This document shows positions 23,364-31,504 of a stretch of 35,854 bases of DNA, in pieces (the first letter of the stretch is position 1; the number at the start of each line of letters is the position of its first letter). The notes under the pieces were generated by a model that made no database searches, was not told where the DNA came from, and worked only from the letters and a program-made list of their open reading frames with translations. Source of the stretch: an uncultured Prevotella sp. (GTDB lineage Bacteria; Bacteroidota; Bacteroidia; Bacteroidales; Bacteroidaceae); NCBI GenBank assembly GCA_902497035.1, contig CABVDL010000018.1, positions 1-35,854 of the forward strand, written 5' to 3'. Both the position numbers and the translations under genes were made by a program.

Positions 23364-24350
23364 TTGATAGAGAAGCATATCGTATTAGAGGACATTGAGC
23401 CCCTCATCTTCTACGGGGTCAACAACTCGCACCTGCAGATGGTGAAGTCACTGTTTCCCAAACTGCGTATAGTGGCGCGGGGAAACGTCATCCGTGTGCT
23501 TGGCGACGAGGAGGACATGGCCAAGGTGGAAGAGGACCTGGAAAAAATCAGATGCCATGTACTCAAATACAACACCCTCACCGACGAAGACATCCTCGAC
23601 ATCGTCAAGGGCAACAGGACAAAGGCCGATGCCGTGAAAGACGTGCTGGTCTATAGCATATCGGGAAGACCTGTCAAGCCTCGGTCTGAGAACCAACAGA
23701 AGCTCGTGACGGCCTTTGAGAAAAACGATATGATATTCGCCGTCGGACCGGCCGGAACGGGCAAGACCTATCTGAGCATCGCTCTTGCTGTGAAGGCGTT
23801 GAAGGAAAAGGCCATCAAGAAGATTATCCTCAGCCGCCCGGCCGTGGAGGCCGGCGAGAAGCTCGGATTTCTTCCGGGCGACATGAAGGACAAAATTGAT
23901 CCCTATCTTCAACCGCTCTACGACGCGCTGGAAGACATGATACCAGCCACCCGTCTGCAGGACATGATGGAAAAGCACATCATACAGATCGCGCCGCTTG
24001 CCTTCATGCGGGGACGCACGCTAAGCGACGCCGTGGTCATCCTCGACGAGGCACAGAACACCACAACGGCACAGATACGAATGTTCCTCACCCGCATGGG
24101 CTGGAACACAAAGATGATTATCACGGGCGACATGACGCAAATTGACCTGCCACGCGAACAGAAGAGCGGACTGAGAGAGGCTCTTGAGATTTTGTCGGGC
24201 GTAGAAGGCATCAGCCTCATCAAACTCTCGCAGAAAGACATCGTAAGGCACAAGCTCGTCACGCGCATTGTCAATGCCTACGACGCATACGACAAGAAAA
24301 TAAAAGAGCAGAAAGAGAAGGAAAAAGACAAAGATAAAGAAGATAAATAA
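23364..24350 (+). CDS. phoH: PhoH-like ATPase
   Basis: This 328-residue P-loop protein has an N-terminal KH-like region (LFPKLRIVARGNVIRVLGDE) and an ATPase domain with Walker A GPAGTGKTYLS near residues 128-138 and Walker B VVILDEAQNT near 224-233. The family is implicated in RNA metabolism, often beside ybeY. The start is probably TTG at 23364, giving MIEKHIVLEDIEP. An in-frame stop at 23346 precedes it, no ATG occurs before residue 26, and that ATG would cut into the conserved N-terminus. The C-terminus is a long Lys/Glu/Asp run. Confidence 0.9.
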   Translation: MIEKHIVLEDIEPLIFYGVNNSHLQMVKSLFPKLRIVARGNVIRVLGDEEDMAKVEEDLEKIRCHVLKYNTLTDEDILDIVKGNRTKADAVKDVLVYSISGRPVKPRSENQQKLVTAFEKNDMIFAVGPAGTGKTYLSIALAVKALKEKAIKKIILSRPAVEAGEKLGFLPGDMKDKIDPYLQPLYDALEDMIPATRLQDMMEKHIIQIAPLAFMRGRTLSDAVVILDEAQNTTTAQIRMFLTRMGWNTKMIITGDMTQIDLPREQKSGLREALEILSGVEGISLIKLSQKDIVRHKLVTRIVNAYDAYDKKIKEQKEKEKDKDKEDK

Positions 24351-24372
24351 ACCATATCAACATCCACAACAA

Positions 24373-24450
24373 TAGCTCTGTACACCCTCAGTACAACGGG
24401 GCCATCCGCCCCCGATGGAGGATGGGTAACGGCTAAACCACTGGGTGAGG
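24373..24450 (+). ncRNA. Structured leader of purC, candidate cis-regulatory RNA
   Basis: The 118 bases between phoH and purC contain several mutually compatible helices. TGTAC (24379-24383) pairs with GTACA (24391-24395), and its loop CCTCA pairs with TGAGG (24446-24450) near the start codon. GGGGC (24398-24402) pairs with GCCCC (24408-24412), and its loop CATCC can pair with GGATG (24420-24424) or with the closer GATGG (24414-24418). This would be two interlocked pseudoknots ending 18 bases before the ATG. It resembles a riboswitch in design, but I could not match it to a named class. The existence of a regulatory RNA is inference from pairing and position. Confidence 0.4.
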
Positions 24451-24468
24451 CATTAAATATTTCATATT

Positions 24469-25419
24469 ATGAAAGCTTTAACAAAGACTGATTTCCATTT
24501 TGATGGACAGAAAAGTGTTTATCACGGCAAAGTTCGTGACGTGTACAACATCAACGATGACCTCATCGTCATGGTAGCCACCGACCGCATCTCCGCCTTC
24601 GACGTGGTTCTGCCGAAGGGCATTCCCTTTAAGGGACAGGTGCTGAACCAGATTGCATCCAAGTTTCTTGACCTCACCGCTGATATCTGTCCCAACTGGA
24701 AGTTGGCCACACCGGACCCGATGGTCACAGTCGGCCGCAAATGCGAGGGTTTCCGTGTGGAGATGATTATCCGCTCCATCCTCACCGGATCGGCCTGGCG
24801 CGCCTATAAAGACGGCTGCCGCGAGCTGTGCGGCGTAAAGCTGCCCGACGGCATGCGTGAGAACGAGCGATTTCCCGAGCCCATCATCACGCCAACCACA
24901 AAGGCTGATGAAGGCCACGACATGAACATCTCGCGCGAGGAAATCATCAAACAGGGCATAGTCTCTGCTGAGGACTATGCCGTCATTGAGGACTGGACAC
25001 GAAAGCTCTTTGCCCGTGGACAGGAGATTGCCGCCAAACACGGTCTCATCCTCGTGGATACGAAATATGAGTTCGGCAAGCGCGACGGCCAGCTCTATCT
25101 CATCGACGAAATCCACACACCTGACTCCAGCCGCTATTTCTATGCCGACGGCTACGAGGAGCGCTTCGCCAAGGGTGAGCCGCAAAAGCAGCTCTCCAAG
25201 GAATTTGTCCGCCAGTGGCTCATTGAGCACAACTTCATGAACCAGCCCGGCCAGAAGATGCCTGAGATAACCGATGAATATGCCGAGAGCGTGAGCGACC
25301 GCTACATTGAGCTGTACGAACACATCACCGGCGAAAAATTTGATAAGGCAGCCGAGGAAGGTGACATCGCCGCACGCATTGAGAGAAATGTGAAAGCTTA
25401 CCTTGCCTCAAGAGAGTAA
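24469..25419 (+). CDS. purC: SAICAR synthetase (phosphoribosylaminoimidazole-succinocarboxamide synthase)
   Basis: The 316-residue enzyme joins CAIR and aspartate with ATP in purine synthesis. Typical motifs are VYHGKVRDVYNINDDLIVMV with RISAFDVVLP near the N-terminus, EMIIRSILTGSAWRAY, and LVDTKYEFGKRDGQLYLIDEIHTPDSSR in the middle (quoted in part). It belongs to the longer form of the family. The ATG overlaps nothing upstream and is preceded by the structured leader. The stop codon TAA overlaps the ATG of menG by one base (TAATG). Confidence 0.96.
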   Translation: MKALTKTDFHFDGQKSVYHGKVRDVYNINDDLIVMVATDRISAFDVVLPKGIPFKGQVLNQIASKFLDLTADICPNWKLATPDPMVTVGRKCEGFRVEMIIRSILTGSAWRAYKDGCRELCGVKLPDGMRENERFPEPIITPTTKADEGHDMNISREEIIKQGIVSAEDYAVIEDWTRKLFARGQEIAAKHGLILVDTKYEFGKRDGQLYLIDEIHTPDSSRYFYADGYEERFAKGEPQKQLSKEFVRQWLIEHNFMNQPGQKMPEITDEYAESVSDRYIELYEHITGEKFDKAAEEGDIAARIERNVKAYLASRE

Positions 25420-26153
25420 TGTACCAGCAGGAAAAGATAAAGCCCTACAATGCCAGTGAGGGAAAAGGCAAACAGGTGGAGGAGATGTTTGACAACATCG
25501 CCCCCACCTACGACACGCTCAACCATCGGCTGTCGTGGGACATTGACAAGTGCTGGCGGCGCAAGGCCATCAAGCTGCTGGAGCCCTACCACCCCAAGAC
25601 GATGCTCGACATCGCAACGGGGACAGGTGACTTTGCCATTCTTGCGGCATCCATGCTGAAGCCGGACAAGCTCGTCGGAGCCGACATCTCTGAAGGCATG
25701 ATGAGCATCGGACGAAAAAAGGTGGAACAACTGGGCATGGGCCAGGTCATATCCTTTCAAAAGGAAGACTGCATGGCACTGTCTTTCCCAGACAACAGTT
25801 TCGACGCTGTGACTGCGGCATTCGGCATACGCAACTTCCAGAACCTCGACCAGGGACTAAGAGAGATGTGCCGCGTCACCAGGAAAGGCGGCCATCTGAG
25901 CATTGCCGAGCTGACAACACCAGTCTCTTTTCCTATGCGCCAACTGTTTCACATCTATTCCCACACCGTCCTGCCGATATATGGTCGTCTGATTAGCAAA
26001 GACCGCAGTGCCTACGACTACCTCACCGCTACCATTGAGGCGTTTCCCCAGGGAGAGCGCATGATGGACATCCTTCGCAAGGCCGGCTTCTCAAAGGTGA
26101 GCTTCAAGCGGCTCACCTTCGGCATCTGCACTATATACTTCGCCGAAAAATAA
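25419..26153 (+). CDS. menG: Demethylmenaquinone methyltransferase
   Basis: The 244-residue class I SAM-dependent methyltransferase is of the UbiE/MenG family. It has MFDNIAPTYDTLNHRLSWD near residues 23-41, the SAM motif LDIATGTGDF at 63-72, DNSFDAVTAAFGIRNFQN in the middle and YDYLTATIEAFPQGE near the C-terminus. With MenA (7468-8412) present and no ubiquinone genes seen, it most likely performs the last step of menaquinone synthesis. Its start overlaps the purC stop by one base. Confidence 0.94.
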   Translation: MYQQEKIKPYNASEGKGKQVEEMFDNIAPTYDTLNHRLSWDIDKCWRRKAIKLLEPYHPKTMLDIATGTGDFAILAASMLKPDKLVGADISEGMMSIGRKKVEQLGMGQVISFQKEDCMALSFPDNSFDAVTAAFGIRNFQNLDQGLREMCRVTRKGGHLSIAELTTPVSFPMRQLFHIYSHTVLPIYGRLISKDRSAYDYLTATIEAFPQGERMMDILRKAGFSKVSFKRLTFGICTIYFAEK

Positions 26154-26162
26154 GTTTTCATT

Positions 26163-26906
26163 ATGGATAAATACGGATTGATTGGCTACCCGCTGGTGCA
26201 CTCGTTCTCCATCAGCTACTTCAACGAGAAATTCAAGAACGAGGGCATTGACGCCGTTTATGAGAATTATGAGATTCCTACCATTGAGGAATTGCCCGAA
26301 ATTATTGACACCAATCCTCAATTGCGCGGCCTCAACGTGACCATCCCTTACAAGGGAAAGGTGATAGGCTACCTTGATGCCATCAGTCCTGAGGCCAGTG
26401 AGATAGGTGCTGTCAATGTCATTAAAATTACGCACAAAGGCAAGAAGGCCATTCTAAAAGGTTACAACAGTGACGTGACAGGATTCACACGCAGCATTGA
26501 GCCCCTGCTCGAGAATTTTCACAAACATGCCCTGATACTCGGCACTGGCGGCGCATCAAAAGCCATCGACTTCGGACTGCGGTCGCTTGGGGTGGAGACC
26601 CTGAAAGTGAGCCGTTCTGTTAAACCCGGGACTATCCGCTATCAAGACATCACCCCCGAAATGATGAAAGAATGGAACGTCATCGTCAACTGCACGCCAT
26701 GCGGCATGTATCCGCACAGCGACGAGGCGCCATTGTTGCCCTACGAGGCAATGGACAGCCACACCTTATTATATGACCTCATCTACAACCCCGACGAGAC
26801 ACAGTTCATGAGCCGGGGCAAAGCGCATGGCGCCATGGTGAAGAACGGACTTGAGATGCTACTCCTGCAAGCTTTCGACAGTTGGGAGTTTTGGACTAAA
26901 GACTGA
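26163..26906 (+). CDS. aroE: Shikimate dehydrogenase
   Basis: The 247-residue enzyme reduces 3-dehydroshikimate with NADPH in aromatic amino acid synthesis. The substrate-binding Ser residues lie in PLVHSFSISYF (residues 10-20), the catalytic Lys64 in NVTIPYKGK, and the paired Asp104 in YNSDVTGF. The Rossmann loop is GTGGASKAI. It is somewhat shorter than the E. coli protein but complete. It follows menG after nine bases and precedes an 83-base gap containing a small stem (TTCGG...CCGAA at 26929-26943). Confidence 0.95.
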   Translation: MDKYGLIGYPLVHSFSISYFNEKFKNEGIDAVYENYEIPTIEELPEIIDTNPQLRGLNVTIPYKGKVIGYLDAISPEASEIGAVNVIKITHKGKKAILKGYNSDVTGFTRSIEPLLENFHKHALILGTGGASKAIDFGLRSLGVETLKVSRSVKPGTIRYQDITPEMMKEWNVIVNCTPCGMYPHSDEAPLLPYEAMDSHTLLYDLIYNPDETQFMSRGKAHGAMVKNGLEMLLLQAFDSWEFWTKD

Positions 26907-26989
26907 TATTCCTATTCTACACTTACATTTCGGTAGAGCCGAACAACTGAGAAAACAATATCCAATATATTCAATGCTGTAGTTTTATT

Positions 26990-28153
26990 ATGAACAACCG
27001 ATATATGATGCGAGGCGTCAGTGCGGCAAAGGAAGATGTCCACAACGCCATCAAGAATATAGACAAAGGTATCTTCCCTCGGGCTTTCTGCAAGATTATG
27101 CCCGACATATTGGGCGGCGACCCTGATTATTGCAACATCATGCATGCTGACGGGGCTGGTACAAAGTCGTCATTAGCCTACATGTACTGGAAAGAGACAG
27201 GCGACCTTAGCGTGTGGAAAGGCATTGCCCAGGACGCTATCGTGATGAATACCGACGACCTGCTCTGCGTGGGTGCCGTCGATAACATCCTGGTGTCTTC
27301 AACTATCGGGCGCAACAAGATGCTTATTCCTGGTGAGGTCATCTCTTCCATCATCAACGGCACCGACGAGCTGCTGGCCCAGCTGCGTGACCTGGGTATC
27401 GGCATCTGGCCCACCGGTGGTGAGACGGCTGACGTGGGTGACCTGGTGCGCACCATTATCGTTGATTCTACAGTAAGCTGCCGCATGAAGCGCAGCGATG
27501 TCATCAATAATGCCAACATCAGGCCTGGTGATGTCATCGTTGGCCTGAGCTCGACAGGTCAGGCCACTTACGAAACCCGCTACAACGGTGGGATGGGCAG
27601 CAACGGACTGACGTCGGCACGCCACGACGTCTTCTCCAAGTATCTGGCCGAGAAGTTCCCCGAGAGCTACGACCACCAGGTACCCGACGAACTGGTGTAT
27701 AGTGGCAAATATCATCTCACCGACACCATTGACGGCGTGCCCGTTGACGCCGGCCAGCTGGTGCTGTCACCCACCCGCACCTATGCCCCCGTCATCAGAC
27801 AATTGCTCGAGGAGATGCGCCAAGAGATACACGGCATGGTACATTGCACAGGCGGCGCCCAAACCAAAGTGCTCAACTTTGTCGGCGACAACTGTCATGT
27901 GGTCAAAGACAACATGTTCCCCATCCCTCCATTGTTCAAGATTATTCACGACTGTTCCGGCACCGACTGGAAAGAGATGTATCAGGTGTTCAACATGGGG
28001 CACCGCATGGAAATCTATGTCCGTCCGGAGACAGCAGACAAAGTCATTGCCATCAGCCGGCGCTTCAATATCGACGCGCAGGTCATCGGCCGTATTGAGG
28101 AGGGCAAGAAGTCACTGACCATCCATTCAGAATACGGACAGTTTGATTATTAA
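26990..28153 (+). CDS. purM: Phosphoribosylformylglycinamidine cyclo-ligase (AIR synthetase)
   Basis: This 387-residue PurM/SelD-superfamily protein has HADGAGTKSSLAYMYW near residues 44-59 (the PurM DGxGTK motif), IVMNTDDLLCVGA near 84-96, PTGGETADVGDL near 140-151 and HCTGGAQTKVLNF near 284-296. The family closes formylglycinamidine ribonucleotide to AIR, two steps before SAICAR synthetase (PurC). Bacteroidota PurM is longer and more diverged than the E. coli form, so a PurM-related paralogue cannot be fully excluded. It is in the same direction as purC but separated by menG and aroE. Confidence 0.88.
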   Translation: MNNRYMMRGVSAAKEDVHNAIKNIDKGIFPRAFCKIMPDILGGDPDYCNIMHADGAGTKSSLAYMYWKETGDLSVWKGIAQDAIVMNTDDLLCVGAVDNILVSSTIGRNKMLIPGEVISSIINGTDELLAQLRDLGIGIWPTGGETADVGDLVRTIIVDSTVSCRMKRSDVINNANIRPGDVIVGLSSTGQATYETRYNGGMGSNGLTSARHDVFSKYLAEKFPESYDHQVPDELVYSGKYHLTDTIDGVPVDAGQLVLSPTRTYAPVIRQLLEEMRQEIHGMVHCTGGAQTKVLNFVGDNCHVVKDNMFPIPPLFKIIHDCSGTDWKEMYQVFNMGHRMEIYVRPETADKVIAISRRFNIDAQVIGRIEEGKKSLTIHSEYGQFDY

Positions 28154-28213
28154 CGGTTGAGTAAGTAACGTTGTGCAGCAACATCAAACCGACCAAAGCC
28201 AATTACAAATATA

Positions 28214-29326
28214 ATGTCAGAAGAAAACAGCATACTGCAGAAACTTGAGGGACTCGATGCCCGCTTTCAGGAAGTAGCCACGCTCATCACCGACCCGGAC
28301 GTCATCGCCGACCAAAAGCGCTACGTTAAATTGACCAAAGAGTACAAGGAATTAGGCGACATCATGGACGCCCGTAAGCGTTACATCGCATGTCTTAATG
28401 CAATAAAGGAGGCCAAGGACATCATTGCCAACGAAAGCGACGCTGACATGAAAGCCATGGCACGCGAGGAACTTCAGGAAAACGAAGCCCTGCAGCCGAA
28501 ACTGGAAGAGGAAATCAAACTCGACCTTGTTCCCAAGGACCCGGAGGATGCCAAGAACGTGCAGATGGAGATACGCGCGGGAACGGGTGGCGATGAGGCT
28601 GCCCTGTTTGCGGGCGACCTGTTTAACATGTACAAGCGCTTTTGCGAGTCTAAAGGCTGGCAGATTAGTGTCACATCGTTCAACGAGGGAGCCGTGGGCG
28701 GCTATAAGGAGATAGACTTCGCCGTGACCGGCGACAGTGTCTATGGCACGCTCAAATACGAGTCGGGAGTGCACCGCGTGCAGCGCGTACCTGCCACAGA
28801 GACACAGGGCCGCATGCACACCAGCGCAGCCACCGTGGCCGTACTGCCCGAGGCCGAGAAGTTTGAGGTGCACATCGATGAGAGCGCCATCAAATGGGAC
28901 ACTTTCCGCTCAAGCGGTGCCGGTGGACAGAATGTGAACAAGGTCAGTTCCGGCGTACGCTTGCGCTACCCTTGGAAAAATCCCGAGACGGGCGAGGTAG
29001 AGGAAATCCTTATAGAATGTACTGAGACACGTGACCAGCCTAAAAATAAGGAGCGTGCACTGAGCCGCCTCTATACCTTTGTCTATGACCGCGAGCATTC
29101 GAAGTATGTCAATGACATTCAGAGCCGGCGCAAGTCGCTTGTCTCCACGGGCGACCGCTCTGCCAAGATACGCACCTACAACTTTCCACAAGGCCGTGTC
29201 ACCGACCATCGCATCGGCTATACCACACACGACCTCCAAGGGTTTCTCAATGGCGATATTCAGGATATGATTGACCACCTGACTGTAGCTGAGAACGCCG
29301 AGAAGCTCAAGGAAAACGAACTTTAA
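28214..29326 (+). CDS. prfA: Peptide chain release factor 1
   Basis: The 370-residue release factor carries the GGQ peptidyl-hydrolysis motif at residues 237-239 in SSGAGGQNVNK. The codon-recognition motif is PAT (residues 193-195 in RVPATETQGRMHTSAA), which marks RF1 (UAA/UAG), not RF2 (which has SPF). The segment after GGQ (VSSGVRLRYPWKNPETGEVE) is longer than in E. coli RF1, as usual for Bacteroidota. It is followed after 13 bases by a small ORF and then pyrF. Confidence 0.95.
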   Translation: MSEENSILQKLEGLDARFQEVATLITDPDVIADQKRYVKLTKEYKELGDIMDARKRYIACLNAIKEAKDIIANESDADMKAMAREELQENEALQPKLEEEIKLDLVPKDPEDAKNVQMEIRAGTGGDEAALFAGDLFNMYKRFCESKGWQISVTSFNEGAVGGYKEIDFAVTGDSVYGTLKYESGVHRVQRVPATETQGRMHTSAATVAVLPEAEKFEVHIDESAIKWDTFRSSGAGGQNVNKVSSGVRLRYPWKNPETGEVEEILIECTETRDQPKNKERALSRLYTFVYDREHSKYVNDIQSRRKSLVSTGDRSAKIRTYNFPQGRVTDHRIGYTTHDLQGFLNGDIQDMIDHLTVAENAEKLKENEL

Positions 29327-29339
29327 AAGAAAGATTGCC

Positions 29340-29483
29340 ATGGGACAATTTTGGACAAAGAAGAAAGAAGACCATTCAAGGGAAAAGGAGACCATGCAGT
29401 CGGATGACTTCATCTCACGATGGGTCAAACTGCAAAAGGAACCTGTCAAGGGCGAACAGCCTAAAATAGAAAACACCAAATAA
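29340..29483 (+). CDS. Small 47-residue hypothetical protein
   Basis: An ORF of 48 codons (ATG 29340, TAA 29481-29483) fills the gap between prfA and pyrF. It starts 13 bases after the prfA stop and ends two bases before the pyrF ATG. The product begins MGQFWTKKKEDHSREKE and continues with SDDFISRWVKLQKEPVKGEQ; it is charged, with Trp at positions 5 and 28, and has no membrane helix. The tight packing and in-phase filling of the gap argue that it is real. I recognise no family and can assign no function. Confidence 0.6.
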   Translation: MGQFWTKKKEDHSREKETMQSDDFISRWVKLQKEPVKGEQPKIENTK

Positions 29484-29485
29484 TC

Positions 29486-30307
29486 ATGAACAGAGCAGAA
29501 CTCGTAAATGAGATTTTTCGCAAGAAGACTTTTCTCTGCGTCGGTCTCGACACTGATACCAACAAGATACCCGAATGCCTCAAGGAGAGCGAAGACCCAG
29601 TCTTCGCCTTCAACAAGGCCATCATCGACGCAACCGCGCCTTACTGCGTAGCCTACAAGCCAAACCTGGCATTCTACGAGTGCTACGGCCTTGACGGTAT
29701 GGCTGCCTTTGAGAAGACCATCGACTACCTGCGCAAGTTCTATCCCGACCACTTCATCATCGCCGATGCCAAGCGCGGAGACATCGGCAACACGTCAAGG
29801 ATGTATGCCAAGACGTTCTTCGACACCTACGGCGTTGACGCGCTCACCGTGGCCCCCTATATGGGCGAGGACAGCGTGACCCCATTCTTGGAATACAAGG
29901 ACAAATGGGTGATCGTACTGGCACTGACGAGCAACAAGGGATCCCTCGACTTCCAGCTCACGGAGGACCGAGACAGCGAGCGCCTGTTTGAGAAGGTGAT
30001 ACGCAAGACCCAACAATGGGGTACTCCCGAAAACATGATGTATGTCGTCGGTGCCACCCGTGGCGAGATGTTCAAGGACATCCGCCGGGTGGCTCCCAAC
30101 AGCTTCCTCCTGGTTCCAGGCGTCGGGGCACAGGGTGGCAGTCTGCAGGAGGTATGCAAATATGGCATCATCAAGGACTGCGGCTTGCTGGTCAACTCCA
30201 GCCGTGGCATCATTTACGCCGGCCACGATGAACATTTCGCTGAGGCTGCCGCAGACGCAGCCAAGAACCTTCAGGAGCAGATGGCAGAGCAGTTGACCCT
30301 GCTTTAG
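29486..30307 (+). CDS. pyrF: Orotidine 5'-phosphate decarboxylase
   Basis: The 273-residue enzyme converts OMP to UMP, the last step of UMP synthesis. It is the longer family-2 type. FLCVGLDTDTNKIPE is near the N-terminus, YKPNLAFYECYG follows, and the catalytic Asp-Lys-Asp array IADAKRGDIGNTS lies at about residues 92-104. The phosphate-binding region includes LLVPGVGAQGGSL. It begins two bases after the 47-residue ORF. The gap to lpxD (138 bases) contains a small dyad (CACAAA/TTTGTG, 30317-30337) that may end the transcript, then an A-rich run. Confidence 0.95.
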   Translation: MNRAELVNEIFRKKTFLCVGLDTDTNKIPECLKESEDPVFAFNKAIIDATAPYCVAYKPNLAFYECYGLDGMAAFEKTIDYLRKFYPDHFIIADAKRGDIGNTSRMYAKTFFDTYGVDALTVAPYMGEDSVTPFLEYKDKWVIVLALTSNKGSLDFQLTEDRDSERLFEKVIRKTQQWGTPENMMYVVGATRGEMFKDIRRVAPNSFLLVPGVGAQGGSLQEVCKYGIIKDCGLLVNSSRGIIYAGHDEHFAEAAADAAKNLQEQMAEQLTLL

Positions 30308-30410
30308 CCATCATTACACAAAGTCCCGGGGTTTGTGCATTATTGTACCGTTTCTCATAAAAAAAAGAAAATATAAACACACATACGGCGGTTATCTACG
30401 CATTAATTGC

Positions 30411-30418
30411 TATATTTG
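30411..30418 (+). promoter_or_regulatory. -7 promoter box of the lpx operon
   Basis: TATATTTG matches TAnnTTTG and lies 27 bases before the lpxD ATG (30446). The -33 position has GTT rather than TTG, so the upstream element is weak. Confidence 0.6.
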
Positions 30419-30445
30419 CAAAAATATTTCAAACCATATCGAAAA

Positions 30446-31489
30446 ATGGAGTTTACAGCCAAGCAAATAGCCCAATTCATTGGGGGAAAAGTGGAAGGCG
30501 ACGAGAACGCCAGTGTCCACACCTTTGCCAAGATAGAGGAGGGTGTCCCCGGAGCCATCTCGTTCCTTGCCAACGAAAAATACATTCATTACGTTTATTC
30601 TACCAAATCGAGTATAGTCCTTATAGACAGCAGCATAGCACTCAACGAGCCAGTGAGTACGACGCTTATCCGTGTAAGCAACGCACGCGATTGCGTGGCC
30701 AAGTTATTGCAGCTCTATGCCTCTGCCCAGCCCAAGAAGAAAGGCATCGATCCGCTGGCTTTCATCTCACCGAAGGCTAAGATTGGCCAGGACTGCTACG
30801 TAGGGGCTTTTGCCTATATTGCTGACGGTGTGGAAATTGGCGACGGCTGCCAGATATATCCCAACGTAACCATTATGGAGAATGTGAGGCTCGGCAACAA
30901 TTGTCTGGTCTATCCCCATGTCTCCATCTATCACGGCTGCCGCTTGGGCAACAACGTGGTGCTTCACTCGGGTGCCGTCATTGGTGCCGACGGTTTTGGA
31001 TTCGCCCCCAACATGGAGACGAAGCAGTATGACAAAATTCCGCAGATTGGCATAGTGACCATTGAGGACGATGTGGAGATTGGCGCCAACACCTGCGTTG
31101 ACCGTTCCACGATGGGATCAACATTCGTGCGGAAGGGCGTGAAGCTGGACAATCTCGTACAGATAGCCCACAACACCGATATCGGCGCCAACACGGTGAT
31201 GTCCTCCCAGGTGGGCGTTGCCGGCTCCACAAAGGTCGGCGAATGGTGCATGTTCGGCGGACAAGTGGGCGTATCCGGCCACATCACAATCGGCGACCAC
31301 GTCTTGCTTGGCGCACAGTCGGGAGCTCCCGGCTCTATCGACAGCAATCAGGTGCTTATCGGCACCCCGCCAATGCCCAAGATGGGCTATTTCAAGAGCC
31401 AGGCCATCTTCCGCCGTCTCCCGGAGATGTATAAGCAACTCAATGAACTTCAGAAAGAAGTGGAACAACTTCGTAAACAACAGAAATAA
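30446..31489 (+). CDS. lpxD: UDP-3-O-acylglucosamine N-acyltransferase
   Basis: The 347-residue protein adds the N-linked hydroxyacyl chain in lipid A synthesis. It has an N-terminal uridine-binding domain (about residues 1-100, MEFTAKQIAQFIGGKVEGD) and a left-handed beta-helix of hexapeptide repeats from about residue 105. The catalytic histidine is expected in LVQIAHNTDIGAN. The C-terminus is a coiled helix (YKQLNELQKEVEQLRKQQK). The start is ATG 30446; a TTG at 30407 lies before the promoter box. It leads lpxD-lpxC/fabZ-lpxA-miaA with gaps of 15 and 13 bases, then an overlap. Confidence 0.96.
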   Translation: MEFTAKQIAQFIGGKVEGDENASVHTFAKIEEGVPGAISFLANEKYIHYVYSTKSSIVLIDSSIALNEPVSTTLIRVSNARDCVAKLLQLYASAQPKKKGIDPLAFISPKAKIGQDCYVGAFAYIADGVEIGDGCQIYPNVTIMENVRLGNNCLVYPHVSIYHGCRLGNNVVLHSGAVIGADGFGFAPNMETKQYDKIPQIGIVTIEDDVEIGANTCVDRSTMGSTFVRKGVKLDNLVQIAHNTDIGANTVMSSQVGVAGSTKVGEWCMFGGQVGVSGHITIGDHVLLGAQSGAPGSIDSNQVLIGTPPMPKMGYFKSQAIFRRLPEMYKQLNELQKEVEQLRKQQK

Positions 31490-31504
31490 GAACACGTCAT
31501 CATT

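Noticed and set aside
24373..24468. Assignment of the purC leader to the ZTP, PRPP or preQ1 riboswitch classes
   Set aside because: The ACTGGGTG segment and the ACACCCTC segment are superficially like parts of known consensus sequences, but the remaining conserved elements are absent. I list it only as an unclassified structured leader.
28154..28200. Structured leader of prfA
   Set aside because: GTTG/CAAC and CGGTT/AACCG can pair, but the stems are short and one needs a bulge; not distinguishable from chance.
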